Shown here one piece after another: positions 44,275-53,199 of a stretch of 64,000 bases of DNA (position 1 is the first letter of the stretch; every line of letters starts with the position of its first letter). Location: NCBI GenBank assembly GCA_965215755.1, contig OZ244119.1, positions 6,076,001 through 6,140,000 on the forward strand. Reading direction: 5' to 3'. Source of the DNA: Tectiglobus sp965215755. GTDB lineage: Bacteria > Pseudomonadota > Alphaproteobacteria > Rhizobiales > Hyphomicrobiaceae. The position numbers and the translations under genes are program-made. The notes beneath the pieces were generated by a model, which worked only from the letters and a program-made list of their open reading frames with translations, was not told the origin of the DNA and did not search any database.

Positions 44275-44739
44275 CTATTGACGAACTATCCGCCAAGTCA
44301 GCCACAACGCGGCCGTTGGCACGACCAGCCATTTTGCCAAAGGGCTCACACCGATACCCGTCCCGGAAACGATAGGCATCGCAGTGGCATAGCTCCAAGA
44401 CTGTAGGACATAAACGTTGTGCCACTCAATGAAAGCGGTATAGCCGACGCCAATCAAGATCGCGGTACCACTCCCCCCGCGCCAGACAGTTCCGGGCCAG
44501 TGGTACCATCCAGCCACCACAATTGCCGCCAGGAGGCTAAACACTGCAATCATCATGTCCCCAACGGCACAGTGCAGCCCATTGTAGATGATCTCGCCTG
44601 CCGTTCCTATCTTCCATGCGCCTTACAACGGCATGTGGGCGAATTCCCAAATGAGATGCAACGGCAATGACACCATGAGATACATCGCGACCACGCGCCA
44701 AAGTGAGCGCTCACGCAACCTCGCAGCGGTTGATCTCAA
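44275..44739 (-). pseudogene. Membrane-protein gene broken by a single stop codon
   Basis: From ATG 44685 or TTG 44739 the frame reads MYLMVSLPLHLIWEFAHMPL, then TAA at 44625-44623, and then continues in the same frame GAWKIGTAGEIIYNGLHCAVGDMMIA through three transmembrane helices to 44275. I recall homologues with a WEFVQMPLY-like segment at this place, so a Tyr codon probably became TAA. The downstream part has its own ATGs (44556, 44553) and might be translated alone (93 aa). Located 26 nt after the cueO-like gene, so it belonged to the SHOCT-cueO operon. Copy absent in block A. Confidence 0.75.
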
Positions 44740-44765
44740 GCTTGGCAAATCGGATTGCCTCACGG

Positions 44766-46298
44766 TTACACCACCGCGAACTGCCCCATCATCCCGGCAT
44801 CCTCGTGTTCGAGAATATGGCAGTGGTACATATAAGGCCGATCGGGGTCGGTGTAGTCGCCGAACTTCGAGATAACGCGGACGGTCTCACCAGAGTCGAC
44901 AAGCACCGTATCCTTCAGACCACGCTCGTGACCGCCGGGTGTCCTTCCATTGCGATCAAGCACCAGGAATTGAATATCGTGGATATGAAACGGGTGAGCC
45001 AGCGGCGTATCGTTGACAATCGTCCAAATCTCGATAGCGCCAGACGAAACCTTCTCATCGATCCGCCTCAAATCCATAGATTTTCCGTTGATCCCCATCG
45101 TGTCGGCCATGCCACCACTATGCGATCCGCGACCCATCATGCCGTGGCCACGCATCATGCCCATCATGCCGCCCATCATAGCCATGTTGAGCTGGAATTC
45201 GCGGTTGCGTTGAGCCATATTGGGCTGCCAGTTGGGCAGGGATACAAGGCGTTCCGGGAGACCGCTCCCCATCTCCCCCACTCGCCCTGCACGTAATTCC
45301 AATACCTCGAAGGTTTCGTTGTTGCCGACCATACCACGCATCATGCTGCGACCACCGGAAACATCCGGATAACTCATGAGTTTGATCGTTTGGTTGGACG
45401 CGACGTCGACAATGATCTCGGTACGTTCTCCGGGAGCGAGGCGCAGCCGCTTTCGCTTGACAGCACGTTCGAGCAGGCTTCCATCAGACCCGATCTGGGT
45501 GAAACTTCGACCATCGTCGAAACCGAAGTTATAAATCCTGGAATTCGAGCCGTTTAGTAGCCGCAGTCTCGTCCGGCTGCGTTGCACAGTGAGGAAGGGG
45601 CGCACCGTGCCGTTCACCAGCAGCGTATCACCTTTGAAGCCCGCCATCTCGTCATGCATCGACGACACATAGGCAAACGAACCATCTGCTTTGAAACGGC
45701 GGTCTTGAATGACGAGGGGAATGTCGTCGACCCCGTATTGCGATGGCAATCCCAGTCCGCTGCTCTCCTGGTCATCAACAAGGATTAGACCCGCAAGACC
45801 GAGATTTACTTGGGCGCCGGTTTGGCCCATGAGGTGGGAATGGTACCAGAACAATGCAGCCTTCTGCCTGACCTCAAATGCCGGCGACCACTTTTTACCG
45901 GTCTTGATGACTTGATGCGGTCCGCCGTCCGCCTTGGCCGGAACATGCATACCATGCCAATGCAAGGTCGTGTCATACGTCAGCAAGTTCGAGACGTTCA
46001 TGGCAACGAGGTCACCATCATGCAATCTCAGCGTCGGGCCGAGAAAAGCACCGTTGACACCAATGGTTGGCGTCTCAAGGCCGGGCAAGAACCGAGAGGT
46101 GCCTGACTGTATATCCAGGTCGAAATGCTTGACGCCGTCGCGAAGGGTACCCTCAAGAAGCGGTGGAATTCGTAAAGGACGTCGTTGTCCCGTCGCATCA
46201 AACGCACTGGATTTGCCTGCCAACCAACGTGTTCCGCCGACGCTCACCAGACCAGCAACCGCACCATATGCTAGTAGGTTTCGCCTAGAAAACCTCAT
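44766..46298 (-). CDS. cueO: CueO-like cuprous oxidase (block B)
   Basis: 510 aa. Tat signal FSRRNLLAYG; LHWHGMHVP, WYHSHLMG, HPFHIHDIQF and YHCHILEHEDAGMMG carry the copper ligands, and a Met/Gly stretch (MAMMGGMMGMMRGHGMMGRG) lies between domains 2 and 3. Paralogue of 16799-18370. AAGGAG precedes ATG. Probably co-transcribed with the SHOCT gene upstream (11 nt gap). Oxidises periplasmic Cu(I). Confidence 0.92.
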   Translation of the reverse strand: MRFSRRNLLAYGAVAGLVSVGGTRWLAGKSSAFDATGQRRPLRIPPLLEGTLRDGVKHFDLDIQSGTSRFLPGLETPTIGVNGAFLGPTLRLHDGDLVAMNVSNLLTYDTTLHWHGMHVPAKADGGPHQVIKTGKKWSPAFEVRQKAALFWYHSHLMGQTGAQVNLGLAGLILVDDQESSGLGLPSQYGVDDIPLVIQDRRFKADGSFAYVSSMHDEMAGFKGDTLLVNGTVRPFLTVQRSRTRLRLLNGSNSRIYNFGFDDGRSFTQIGSDGSLLERAVKRKRLRLAPGERTEIIVDVASNQTIKLMSYPDVSGGRSMMRGMVGNNETFEVLELRAGRVGEMGSGLPERLVSLPNWQPNMAQRNREFQLNMAMMGGMMGMMRGHGMMGRGSHSGGMADTMGINGKSMDLRRIDEKVSSGAIEIWTIVNDTPLAHPFHIHDIQFLVLDRNGRTPGGHERGLKDTVLVDSGETVRVISKFGDYTDPDRPYMYHCHILEHEDAGMMGQFAVV

Positions 46299-46309
46299 AT
46301 CATTGCTCC

Positions 46310-46549
46310 TTAGCCGTCAAGCGCAGACCGGCGACGCTGATACTCTTCATCGTCGATTTCACCTTTAGCAAAGCGCTCATCAAGGATTTGCCGTGCACCG
46401 TCAGTTCGCCTTGACGAATTCGCATGACCGCCGGTCATTGCTCTGACAAGCCAGATGACTAGAACCATCAATACGAGTGCGATGAGAAACATGTGGATCG
46501 GTCCGAACCACATGCCGCCCCAACCCGACATCATGTCATAGCCGTGCAT
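46310..46549 (-). CDS. Small SHOCT-domain membrane protein (block B)
   Basis: 79 aa from ATG 46549 (MHGYDMMSGWGGMWF). AAGGAAG lies about 7 nt upstream, so the longer frame from 46588 is not needed. One transmembrane helix (~17-38), then a C-terminal SHOCT motif (ILDERFAKGEIDDEEYQRRRSAL). Paralogue of 16537-16785, same partner (CueO-like). Role unknown. Confidence 0.8.
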   Translation of the reverse strand: MHGYDMMSGWGGMWFGPIHMFLIALVLMVLVIWLVRAMTGGHANSSRRTDGARQILDERFAKGEIDDEEYQRRRSALDG

Positions 46550-46602
46550 AGCGGCGCTTCCTTTTCGGTCAAACGTAACTCTTTTCAATCACTCACAACA
46601 TC

Positions 46603-46633
46603 TATCTGGGTGTTCCACCAACTAGAAGGTCAA
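46603..46633 (-). promoter_or_regulatory. CueR-type promoter of the SHOCT-cueO operon (block B)
   Basis: TTGACC (46633-46628), 19-bp spacer TTCTAGTTGGTGGAACACC, -10 CAGATA (46608-46603). The half-sites are imperfect but spacing is exact. Confidence 0.75.
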
Positions 46634-46709
46634 GAGCACGTTGCAAGTCGATGAGCTCCACCGGCCGCATGATTTGCCATTGCTTGCTCCTGTCGTCTCA
46701 AATGCGAAG

Positions 46710-49190
46710 TCATAGGTTCTGCGATCGCAGTCGAAGCGCATTGCCGATCACAGATACTGATGACAGGCTCATCGCTGCGGCAGCGATCATCGGCGATAGC
46801 AGAAGCCCAAACATTGGATAGAGGATGCCGGCCGCGATCGGCACGCCGGCGGCGTTATAGACAAATGCAAAAAACAAATTCTGTTTGATGTTCCGCATCG
46901 TCGCGTCAGCCAGACGCCGCGCTCGTACAATGCCGCGAAGATCGCCCTTAACGAGCGTGAAGCCCGCACTTTCGATCGCGACGTCAGCGCCTGTGCCCAT
47001 CGCAATCCCGACATCGGCTTGCGCCAACGCCGGCGCATCGTTGACGCCGTCGCCGGCCATGGCGACTTGGCTTCCGGCCCACTGTAACTCCTCGACAATA
47101 CGTGCCTTGTCCTCCGGTGAGACATCAGCACGGATTTCATCAATGCCCAAGCGCGCGGCGACGGCTCGGGCAGTTCGCTCATTGTCGCCAGTCGCCATCA
47201 CAATGCGCATGCCTTCGTCATGTAACGTCCTGATAGCATCGGCGGTCGTATCCTTTACAGGATCGGCAACGGCAATGAGACCCGCAATTTCGCTATCGAT
47301 GACAACGAACATCACGGTCTCGCCGTCGTCCCGGCGACTGTTTGCAGCTTCTACAAATCGATCGCTCTCGAGCCCCAACCGATCGACGAGTTTCGTATTC
47401 CCAAGCGCAACGTTGCGCCCATCGATTACGCCTTTGACCCCCTGCCCTGTAATGGCCTCGAAGTCGTGTGCTCTCGAGAGCGTAATCCCAGCCGCCTCAG
47501 CGCCCTGAACAATCGCATCTGCAAGAGAATGTTCCGATCCCTTTTCGAGACTGGCTGTCAGGCGCAGGACTTCGTCTTGATCGTGACCGCTTGCGGCAAC
47601 CACGGCAGTAAGTCTGGGTTTTCCTTCCGTCAACGTGCCCGTCTTATCGACAATCAACGTATCGACCGCAGCAAAGCGTTCCAGAGCTTCGGCGTTCTTG
47701 ATGAGAACGCCGGCTTGCGCACCGCGCCCCGTTGCAACCATGATCGACATGGGCGTCGCGAGGCCGAGTGCGCACGGACACGCAATGATTAAGACCGAGA
47801 CAGCAGCCACGAGCGCATATGCCATGGCAGGCGGTGGGCCAGACAGGGACCAGGCAGTGAATGCGATGATCGCCACAGCCACCACAGCGGGTACGAACCA
47901 GCCCGCGACCACATCGACAAGCTTTTGGATGGGAGCGCGCGAGCGTTGCGCATTGGCGACCATCTCAACAATCTGAGAGAGCGTCGTGTCACCACCAATA
48001 CGCGCGGCCTTGATGATTAGCGAGCCGGTGCCATTCAATGTTGCGCCTGTGACGTCGTCGCCCGCCGTTTTCTCGACTGGAACTGGTTCGCCGGTTAGCA
48101 TTGATTCATCGACCGCCGACCGGCCCTCGACAATCGTTCCGTCGACGGGAATTTTCTCGCCAGGCCGGACCCGCAATGCATTGCCGACGATGACCTGCTC
48201 GATCGGCACATCTTCCTCGCGACCATCAGAATGGACGAGCCGGGCTGTGTCAGGGGCTAGATCAAGAAGAGCCTTGATAGAACCACCAGTGCGTTCGCGC
48301 GCACGCAGCTCTAGGATCTGTCCAAGCAGCACAAGTACGATGATGACGGCAGCGGCTTCGAAGTAGACACCAACGTGTCCGCCCGCATCGCGAAAGGTGT
48401 CAGGAAATATACCCGGAGCGACCGTCGCAACGACGCTGAAGCCGTAGGCCGCGCCGACCCCCAATGCGATCAACGTCCACATGTTGGGACTGCGATTGAC
48501 TATGGACGCACAGCCTCGCTTGAAGAATGGTGCTGCACACCAGAGCACGACGGGTGTTGCAAGTAGAAGCTCCAGCCAACTGGCGCTATCGCCCAGCCAA
48601 TCGCGCAGCGGCAGCCCGACCATTGGCGCCATGGCAAGTACGAGTAACGGCAAGCTCAGGGCGACGCCGATCTTAAAGCGCAATAAGAAGTCGACGAGTT
48701 CTGGATTGGGGCCTGTATCATTTGCCGGCACACCCATGGGCTCAAGCGCCATGCCACACTTCGGACAATCACCAGGGCCTTCCTGAAGGATCTCGGGATG
48801 CATCGGACAAGTATAGAGCGTGCCTTCCGGCATTGGCTCACGGGCGGTTTGGTCACCCAGGTACGTTTCAGGCGCCGCATCGAACTTCCCGAGACATCTT
48901 GAGGAGCAAAAATAGAATCGCTCACCATTGTGCTTCGCCATGTGCTCGGCAGAAGCGCGATGGACCAACATGCCGCAAACCGGATCGGTTGCCGTAGTGT
49001 AGACGGTGGGATCGGATGTGAATTTTTCTCGACAGCTTGCGGAACAGAACACGTAAATGTGCCCGTCGTGTTCGACAGCGTGCTCGCTCTTCTCGGGATC
49101 GACGATCATCCCGCATACTGGGTCACGCACGACAATCGCGGTGCCGGCCCGTGTCGTCGAATGCTCCATCGATTGTTCATTGACAACCAC
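46710..49190 (-). CDS. copA: P1B-type Cu(I)-exporting ATPase with TRASH/YHS domains (block B)
   Basis: 826 aa from GTG 49190, with AAGGAG 8 nt upstream. Two TRASH domains (DPVCGMIVD...FCSASCREKF; DPVCGMLVH...FCSSRCLGKF), a CPMHPE...CPKCGMALEP metal segment, then the ATPase core: TGEPVPVEK, IACPCALGLATP, DKTGTLTEGKP, SEHSLADAIV (the usual HP is HS here), GDGVNDAPAL, YNAAGVP, MSLSSVSV. Cu(I) pump to the periplasm. Paralogue of 13935-16412. The HP-to-HS change in the nucleotide domain could affect ATP binding. Confidence 0.95.
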   Translation of the reverse strand: MVVNEQSMEHSTTRAGTAIVVRDPVCGMIVDPEKSEHAVEHDGHIYVFCSASCREKFTSDPTVYTTATDPVCGMLVHRASAEHMAKHNGERFYFCSSRCLGKFDAAPETYLGDQTAREPMPEGTLYTCPMHPEILQEGPGDCPKCGMALEPMGVPANDTGPNPELVDFLLRFKIGVALSLPLLVLAMAPMVGLPLRDWLGDSASWLELLLATPVVLWCAAPFFKRGCASIVNRSPNMWTLIALGVGAAYGFSVVATVAPGIFPDTFRDAGGHVGVYFEAAAVIIVLVLLGQILELRARERTGGSIKALLDLAPDTARLVHSDGREEDVPIEQVIVGNALRVRPGEKIPVDGTIVEGRSAVDESMLTGEPVPVEKTAGDDVTGATLNGTGSLIIKAARIGGDTTLSQIVEMVANAQRSRAPIQKLVDVVAGWFVPAVVAVAIIAFTAWSLSGPPPAMAYALVAAVSVLIIACPCALGLATPMSIMVATGRGAQAGVLIKNAEALERFAAVDTLIVDKTGTLTEGKPRLTAVVAASGHDQDEVLRLTASLEKGSEHSLADAIVQGAEAAGITLSRAHDFEAITGQGVKGVIDGRNVALGNTKLVDRLGLESDRFVEAANSRRDDGETVMFVVIDSEIAGLIAVADPVKDTTADAIRTLHDEGMRIVMATGDNERTARAVAARLGIDEIRADVSPEDKARIVEELQWAGSQVAMAGDGVNDAPALAQADVGIAMGTGADVAIESAGFTLVKGDLRGIVRARRLADATMRNIKQNLFFAFVYNAAGVPIAAGILYPMFGLLLSPMIAAAAMSLSSVSVIGNALRLRSQNL

Positions 49191-49223
49191 GGCGCGTACT
49201 CCTTTGCATCGGACGTACGAGAC

Positions 49224-49254
49224 AAAGTGGGGTCTCCAGTTGCTGGAAGGTCAA
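49224..49254 (-). promoter_or_regulatory. CueR-type promoter of copA (block B)
   Basis: TTGACC (49254-49249), 19-bp spacer TTCCAGCAACTGGAGACCC with a TTCCAG/CTGGAG dyad, then CACTTT (49229-49224). Close to the copA start (49190). Confidence 0.78.
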
Positions 49255-49277
49255 GCATACTGTCGTTGGTATTATGA

Positions 49278-49754
49278 TCAGTCCGACCGTCTGGCCGCGT
49301 TAATCTTGTCGTGCCGGGCCTGCGTTGCTTTCGGCCAGCGCGACTTGATGTAGGAGAGAACAGCAATGATTTCGCTATCGCCGAGAACGCCCTCGTAGGC
49401 CGGCATGCGTGTTTTGAAGTGCTTATCGCCCAACATGGCGCCGAGGCCATACTTAGTCAGGTCGAACAACTGCTTGTCCGAGTGGTGCCAGGTGTGGCCA
49501 GAAGCATCGTGCCGTGGCGCCGGAAGATAGCCGTCAGTATCACGCTGTCGCCAGTTGGGTTGTCCTTCGAGATCCACGCCATGACAGGATGCGCAATGTT
49601 CCGCGTAAATCGCGCGGCCTTTTTCAACGATTGATCTATCGTCAGCCGCCAAAACGATTTGCAACTGGTGAGTTGGCCACCATATCCAAGCGACAGCACC
49701 AATCCCAAGCGCGATGAGCAACAGAACTATTGGCAAGCGATGATACTGAAACAT
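49278..49754 (-). CDS. c-type cytochrome, single haem (block B)
   Basis: 158 aa from ATG 49754; the frame opens at a TTG (49787), but the paralogue 5242-5718 is also 158 aa from its preferred ATG. N-terminal hydrophobic helix (IVLLLIALGIGAVAWIWW), haem site CASCH with VDLEGQPNWRQRD, YLPAPRHDASGHTWHHSD, KTRMPAY and YIKSRWP. Periplasmic or membrane-anchored electron carrier. Upstream of copA on the same strand; no CueR box was found before it. Confidence 0.82.
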   Translation of the reverse strand: MFQYHRLPIVLLLIALGIGAVAWIWWPTHQLQIVLAADDRSIVEKGRAIYAEHCASCHGVDLEGQPNWRQRDTDGYLPAPRHDASGHTWHHSDKQLFDLTKYGLGAMLGDKHFKTRMPAYEGVLGDSEIIAVLSYIKSRWPKATQARHDKINAARRSD

Positions 49755-49870
49755 CTGTCCGATATGAGGTTGAAAACTAGCGGACAAAAGGTTGCTCCAC
49801 CATTTATTGATTTCATGTTAGTAGTCCTTCGTTTCACGCTTCAAATGGTAATTGGGATGCAAGTCTTGAG

Positions 49871-51139
49871 TTACCGGCGATGATTTTTGCGACACTTGGC
49901 GTGCGGACGACAGAAGACATTATTTCGAAGACCATCAATGCGTTCCTGTATGCCCCATTGATGCTCGAAGCTCATATTTGCCGCGAGCACAAACAACCGA
50001 TCATGGGCGGGATCAAATAGCGCTACTGTGTAGATACCTAGATCGCGTCCTTCGTGGCCGTAGACACTTAAGCCGCACGGCAATACGAATGTCATCACTC
50101 CGAGACCGTAGCGATAGAAGCCATCATGATCCGACACCATTCGATCAAGCATTTGCTGCCGGGTCGAGTAGCTGAGAAACGGTCCCTGCAGAATGTACCT
50201 TAGCATCTGCGCGGTCTCATCTAGCGTCGAATACAGACCGCCATCCGAACCGAGAAAATAGTCGTGCTTGGTGACGTCGATCAGCGCTCTTCGGTTCTTG
50301 AATGGTCCAGCCTTCGTGTCCCCAGGCACATATCCGTTCAGTCGCCTGTATGGAACTTTACCAGCAGGATCAGCAAATCCAGTTCGCTTTAGCTGTAGGC
50401 CTGCCACTATCTTCTCTTGAACAACGGCTTGGAAGGTCTTTCCGGTTACGCTTTCGATGATCATGCCTAGGAGAAGATAGTTGGTATTTGAGTACGCGTG
50501 CTGCATTCCTGGTTTGAATTGCCGTGGTTGTTCACGCGCATCATTCAGTAGTTGGTCAATCGATCTTTCGCGAAGCAAATTTGCCTGAAGCTCATTGGCG
50601 GATACATTGAACGGAAGCTTCGGAGCCACGAGATAGTCCGGTATGCCACTTGTGTGGTTCATAAGCTGTCGAACAGTTATGCTGTCTGCCAGCTCAACGA
50701 TGCCTGGCATATACTTCGACAGTGGATCATTCAGCTCAAGCTTGCCTTCTTGCGACAAGCGCAGAACGATCGCGGCGGTCACCAGCTTCGTCACGCTGGC
50801 AATACGCCATACGTTAGTTGTCTTAGCCTTGCGGCCTCTGGATAGATCCGCGATTCCAGCGGCAAATTGGTGTTGTGTGCTTTTTGAACGAATGCTCGCG
50901 AGCACAGCTGGTGGGCCACTCTCAATGATGCTCGCAATTTCACTACGAAGAGTTGCCGTGTCATTGGATTTAATCTGCGCATGGACAGGCGTGAAAGGGA
51001 AAGTATAAACTAATCCTATCGCAACAAGCCAAAGCGCCGATGTCATCCCTGACTGCCTAGCTCTTGCAGCTTCAATCTTGGCACCTTTGTTGGTCCCGTC
51101 CCGATTTTCGACACCAGGTAGTTCTTTCTTAATCGACAT
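49871..51139 (-). CDS. Serine hydrolase, class C beta-lactamase/DD-peptidase family
   Basis: 422 aa from ATG 51139 (ATG 51046 gives 391 aa and starts directly at the signal peptide; I cannot decide). A hydrophobic segment ends at VHAQ. Penicillin-binding fold: IASVTKLVTAA (SxxK nucleophile), YSNTNYLLLGMI (YxN), and YGHEGRDLG, which takes the place of the KTG motif. Other landmarks: HTSGIPDY, GSDGGLYST. Likely an exported esterase or D-Ala peptidase, not proven to act on beta-lactams. Divergent from the peptidase gene at 51179. Confidence 0.8.
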   Translation of the reverse strand: MSIKKELPGVENRDGTNKGAKIEAARARQSGMTSALWLVAIGLVYTFPFTPVHAQIKSNDTATLRSEIASIIESGPPAVLASIRSKSTQHQFAAGIADLSRGRKAKTTNVWRIASVTKLVTAAIVLRLSQEGKLELNDPLSKYMPGIVELADSITVRQLMNHTSGIPDYLVAPKLPFNVSANELQANLLRERSIDQLLNDAREQPRQFKPGMQHAYSNTNYLLLGMIIESVTGKTFQAVVQEKIVAGLQLKRTGFADPAGKVPYRRLNGYVPGDTKAGPFKNRRALIDVTKHDYFLGSDGGLYSTLDETAQMLRYILQGPFLSYSTRQQMLDRMVSDHDGFYRYGLGVMTFVLPCGLSVYGHEGRDLGIYTVALFDPAHDRLFVLAANMSFEHQWGIQERIDGLRNNVFCRPHAKCRKNHRR

Positions 51140-51178
51140 CGCGGAGAATAGCGTGGCGTAGTTCTTCAGGAGTAACAA

Positions 51179-51802
51179 ATGCGTCCGGTGTCGATCATTG
51201 CAGCAATTGCGATTTCTATGCTGCTCACTACTCCACAGTCTTCTGCTCACGATGGACCCGAGTCTCCGTTCATGGTGACAAGTGGGCATGCGGCCGCTCC
51301 CTATGGGTTTGTTCGATTTTGTGCATCGCATTCAAGTGATTGCGCTGCGCTTAACACATCGTATGTCCGAGCCGTAGGCTCTCCTGAAACCCTAGCTGAA
51401 CTCGATCGCGTGAATAGACGAGTGAACCAAGCGATTGAGCCAGTAACCGATCGAGACCAATATGGCATTGAAGAATTTTGGACTATTCCGACCAATGGCA
51501 AAGGTGACTGCGAGGAGTATGTCCTCCTAAAGCGCCGTATGCTCATTGAGCGTGGATGGTCTCCCGCATCGCTCCTGATAACAGTTGTTATTGACGAGAA
51601 CGGTGACGGTCATGCTGTGCTAACTGCACGGACTTCAACCGGTGATTACATTCTCGACAATAAAAACAACACCGTCCGGCTCTGGCATCAGAAGCCTTAT
51701 AAATTTGTCATGCGACAGTCTTATATGGATCCTAAGCGTTGGGTAGCGCTCGAACCGCATGACCTTAGCTCTCCAACGATCAGCGCCGGAATTCGCAACT
51801 AA
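51179..51802 (+). CDS. Transglutaminase-like cysteine peptidase (BTLCP family)
   Basis: 207 aa. Sec signal (~1-23, cleavage near SSAH), then a papain-like BTLCP domain (PF06035 type) with GKGDCEEYVLLKRRML (catalytic Cys), DGHAVLTARTSTGDYILDN (catalytic His and Asp) and a terminal RWVALEP segment. Found in the periplasm of alpha/gammaproteobacteria, sometimes paired with adhesin or c-di-GMP systems; no such partner is adjacent. Convergent with the L,D-transpeptidase gene. Confidence 0.85.
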   Translation: MRPVSIIAAIAISMLLTTPQSSAHDGPESPFMVTSGHAAAPYGFVRFCASHSSDCAALNTSYVRAVGSPETLAELDRVNRRVNQAIEPVTDRDQYGIEEFWTIPTNGKGDCEEYVLLKRRMLIERGWSPASLLITVVIDENGDGHAVLTARTSTGDYILDNKNNTVRLWHQKPYKFVMRQSYMDPKRWVALEPHDLSSPTISAGIRN

Positions 51803-51812
51803 GTTCAAACTG

Positions 51813-51839
51813 CTGTGCGGACAACTCTTACCCGCACAG
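51813..51839. terminator. Bidirectional terminator between convergent genes
   Basis: CTGTGCGG (51813-51820) pairs with CCGCACAG (51832-51839), loop of 11. It lies between the BTLCP and transpeptidase genes. A related hairpin lies at 4947-4965 beside the transpeptidase remnant. Confidence 0.6.
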
Positions 51840-51862
51840 TCCATTCGAAACGCGCCTTCTCT

Positions 51863-52504
51863 TTAGTTTGAGGACAAGAACTTCTCTGCCCAATTCGACG
51901 ATGAAGAGGAAGAGCCGGCGGAGGCTACATAGTTTGTCTGGTACTTATTCCAGGTCGCCGTAACCTTCATGCCAACCCGGACTTTCTTGTAAAGCTCAAC
52001 GACATGCTGATTGTGCATTCGAATGCACCCCTTTGATACGTTTTTGCCAATCGTCCAAGGTGCGTCCGTACCGTGGATGCGATATAGGGTGCTGCCGAGA
52101 TAGATGGCGCGCACGCCCAACGGGTTGCGTGGATGGCCACCCGGTACAAAGTTCGGCAACTTCGGATTTTCCCTGCGCATTGACGCGGTCGGTGTCCACG
52201 AAGGATTCACGCGCTTTGTGGACACCCGCTCTACGCCTTGCCACCGGCTTTGAGCACGCGGAACCGCGATCGGATAGCTGACGGCGCGTCCCTTGGCGAC
52301 AACGTGATAGAGGCGACGATCACCAAAGCTTACAATGATCTGACCTGGTGAGTGCTTCTTGGGAAAGGCTACAATGTGTCGGTCATCGACCGAGTTCTTT
52401 CCTCCGCCGAAGAGTGATTGTGCTTGTGCTGTCGCTATACCAGCTAACAAGATACAGGCACTCAGAGCTGCTCGGTGCAGCCAACGTGGACTTAAAAGGT
52501 TCAT
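51863..52504 (-). CDS. L,D-transpeptidase (YkuD family)
   Basis: 213 aa from ATG 52504 (GGAG 9 nt upstream). Signal peptide ending AQAQS (~28). YkuD domain: IIVSFGDRRLYHVV, YPIAVPRAQSRW, HGTDAPWTIGKNVSKGCIRMHNQHV with the catalytic Cys in SKGCIRM and the HGTD His. Forms 3-3 cross-links or attaches proteins to peptidoglycan. The C-terminal Ser-rich linker ends WAEKFLSSN. The remnant at 5002-5142 is its degraded relative. Confidence 0.88.
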   Translation of the reverse strand: MNLLSPRWLHRAALSACILLAGIATAQAQSLFGGGKNSVDDRHIVAFPKKHSPGQIIVSFGDRRLYHVVAKGRAVSYPIAVPRAQSRWQGVERVSTKRVNPSWTPTASMRRENPKLPNFVPGGHPRNPLGVRAIYLGSTLYRIHGTDAPWTIGKNVSKGCIRMHNQHVVELYKKVRVGMKVTATWNKYQTNYVASAGSSSSSSNWAEKFLSSN

Positions 52505-52615
52505 TTGATGTGCTCCGGAGAATTCATGAAAAATACCAGCGAGTGATCGCGAACACCTATGGTTGCGTGGATCGCTGTACTTAGATGGCAAACTGTAGGG
52601 AGTGAATAAGAAGCG

Positions 52616-53047
52616 CTAGTTGAGCAAACTGCAAGTCTGCGCAAACGTTGTCCAGAACGGCGCTCGCGACGCCACACTCCCGCGCATGCAATCAGTCCAC
52701 AAGCCGACAAGCTGAGCGCCGCCAGCGAGCTGAAAACTAACAATGGGCCGTGTATTGTCTATGTTCGGAGTATCATCTGACTCCGAACCGGTTGGGAAAC
52801 GCACTTTGACAACACTGCTAAGCCGAGCATTGTGCTCACATCGATGATGCGGCGAGTGCGGATTGATCGGATGGCCGTCGCATCTGTGCGAATTGACGTT
52901 ATGTTTAGTCGATTGATCAACTACGAAAACAGTCTCTTGCGGGACCGCAGAAGCACCGTTTGCTTCAAACACCATGAATGCGCAGACCGCCACCACGATC
53001 CACGTTAGAATTTTCCCAGATGTTCTCAAGTCAGCTAGCATGCGCAT
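52616..53047 (-). CDS. Exported His/Cys-rich protein of unknown function
   Basis: 143 aa. Signal or anchor (ILTWIVVAVCAFMVFEANGASA). A compact metal-like cluster HNVNSHRCDGHPINPHSPHHRCEHNA near residues 50-75 has six His and two Cys. The rest is low in His. Similar in design to the proteins at 1-466 and 5923-6357 but not clearly homologous. No promoter box found. Located between the transpeptidase and CDF genes. Confidence 0.55.
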   Translation of the reverse strand: MRMLADLRTSGKILTWIVVAVCAFMVFEANGASAVPQETVFVVDQSTKHNVNSHRCDGHPINPHSPHHRCEHNARLSSVVKVRFPTGSESDDTPNIDNTRPIVSFQLAGGAQLVGLWTDCMRGSVASRAPFWTTFAQTCSLLN

Positions 53048-53199
53048 TCGGTGACTGCTTTTCTAATCGCCAACCTCACGAAGCTAAGTAAACAAAACCT
53101 TAATGTCGAGTTCCCTGTGATAGTTTTGATGTTCGTTGTGTGCTTGCAAACACATAGCTCCGAGTAGTGTTGCCGACTTTGGCAGTCCTGCGCCGGCCA

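Noticed and set aside
49788..49870. CueR box before the block B cytochrome
   Set aside because: No TTGACC or correct dyad at any spacing; only a loose TGGTGGA match.
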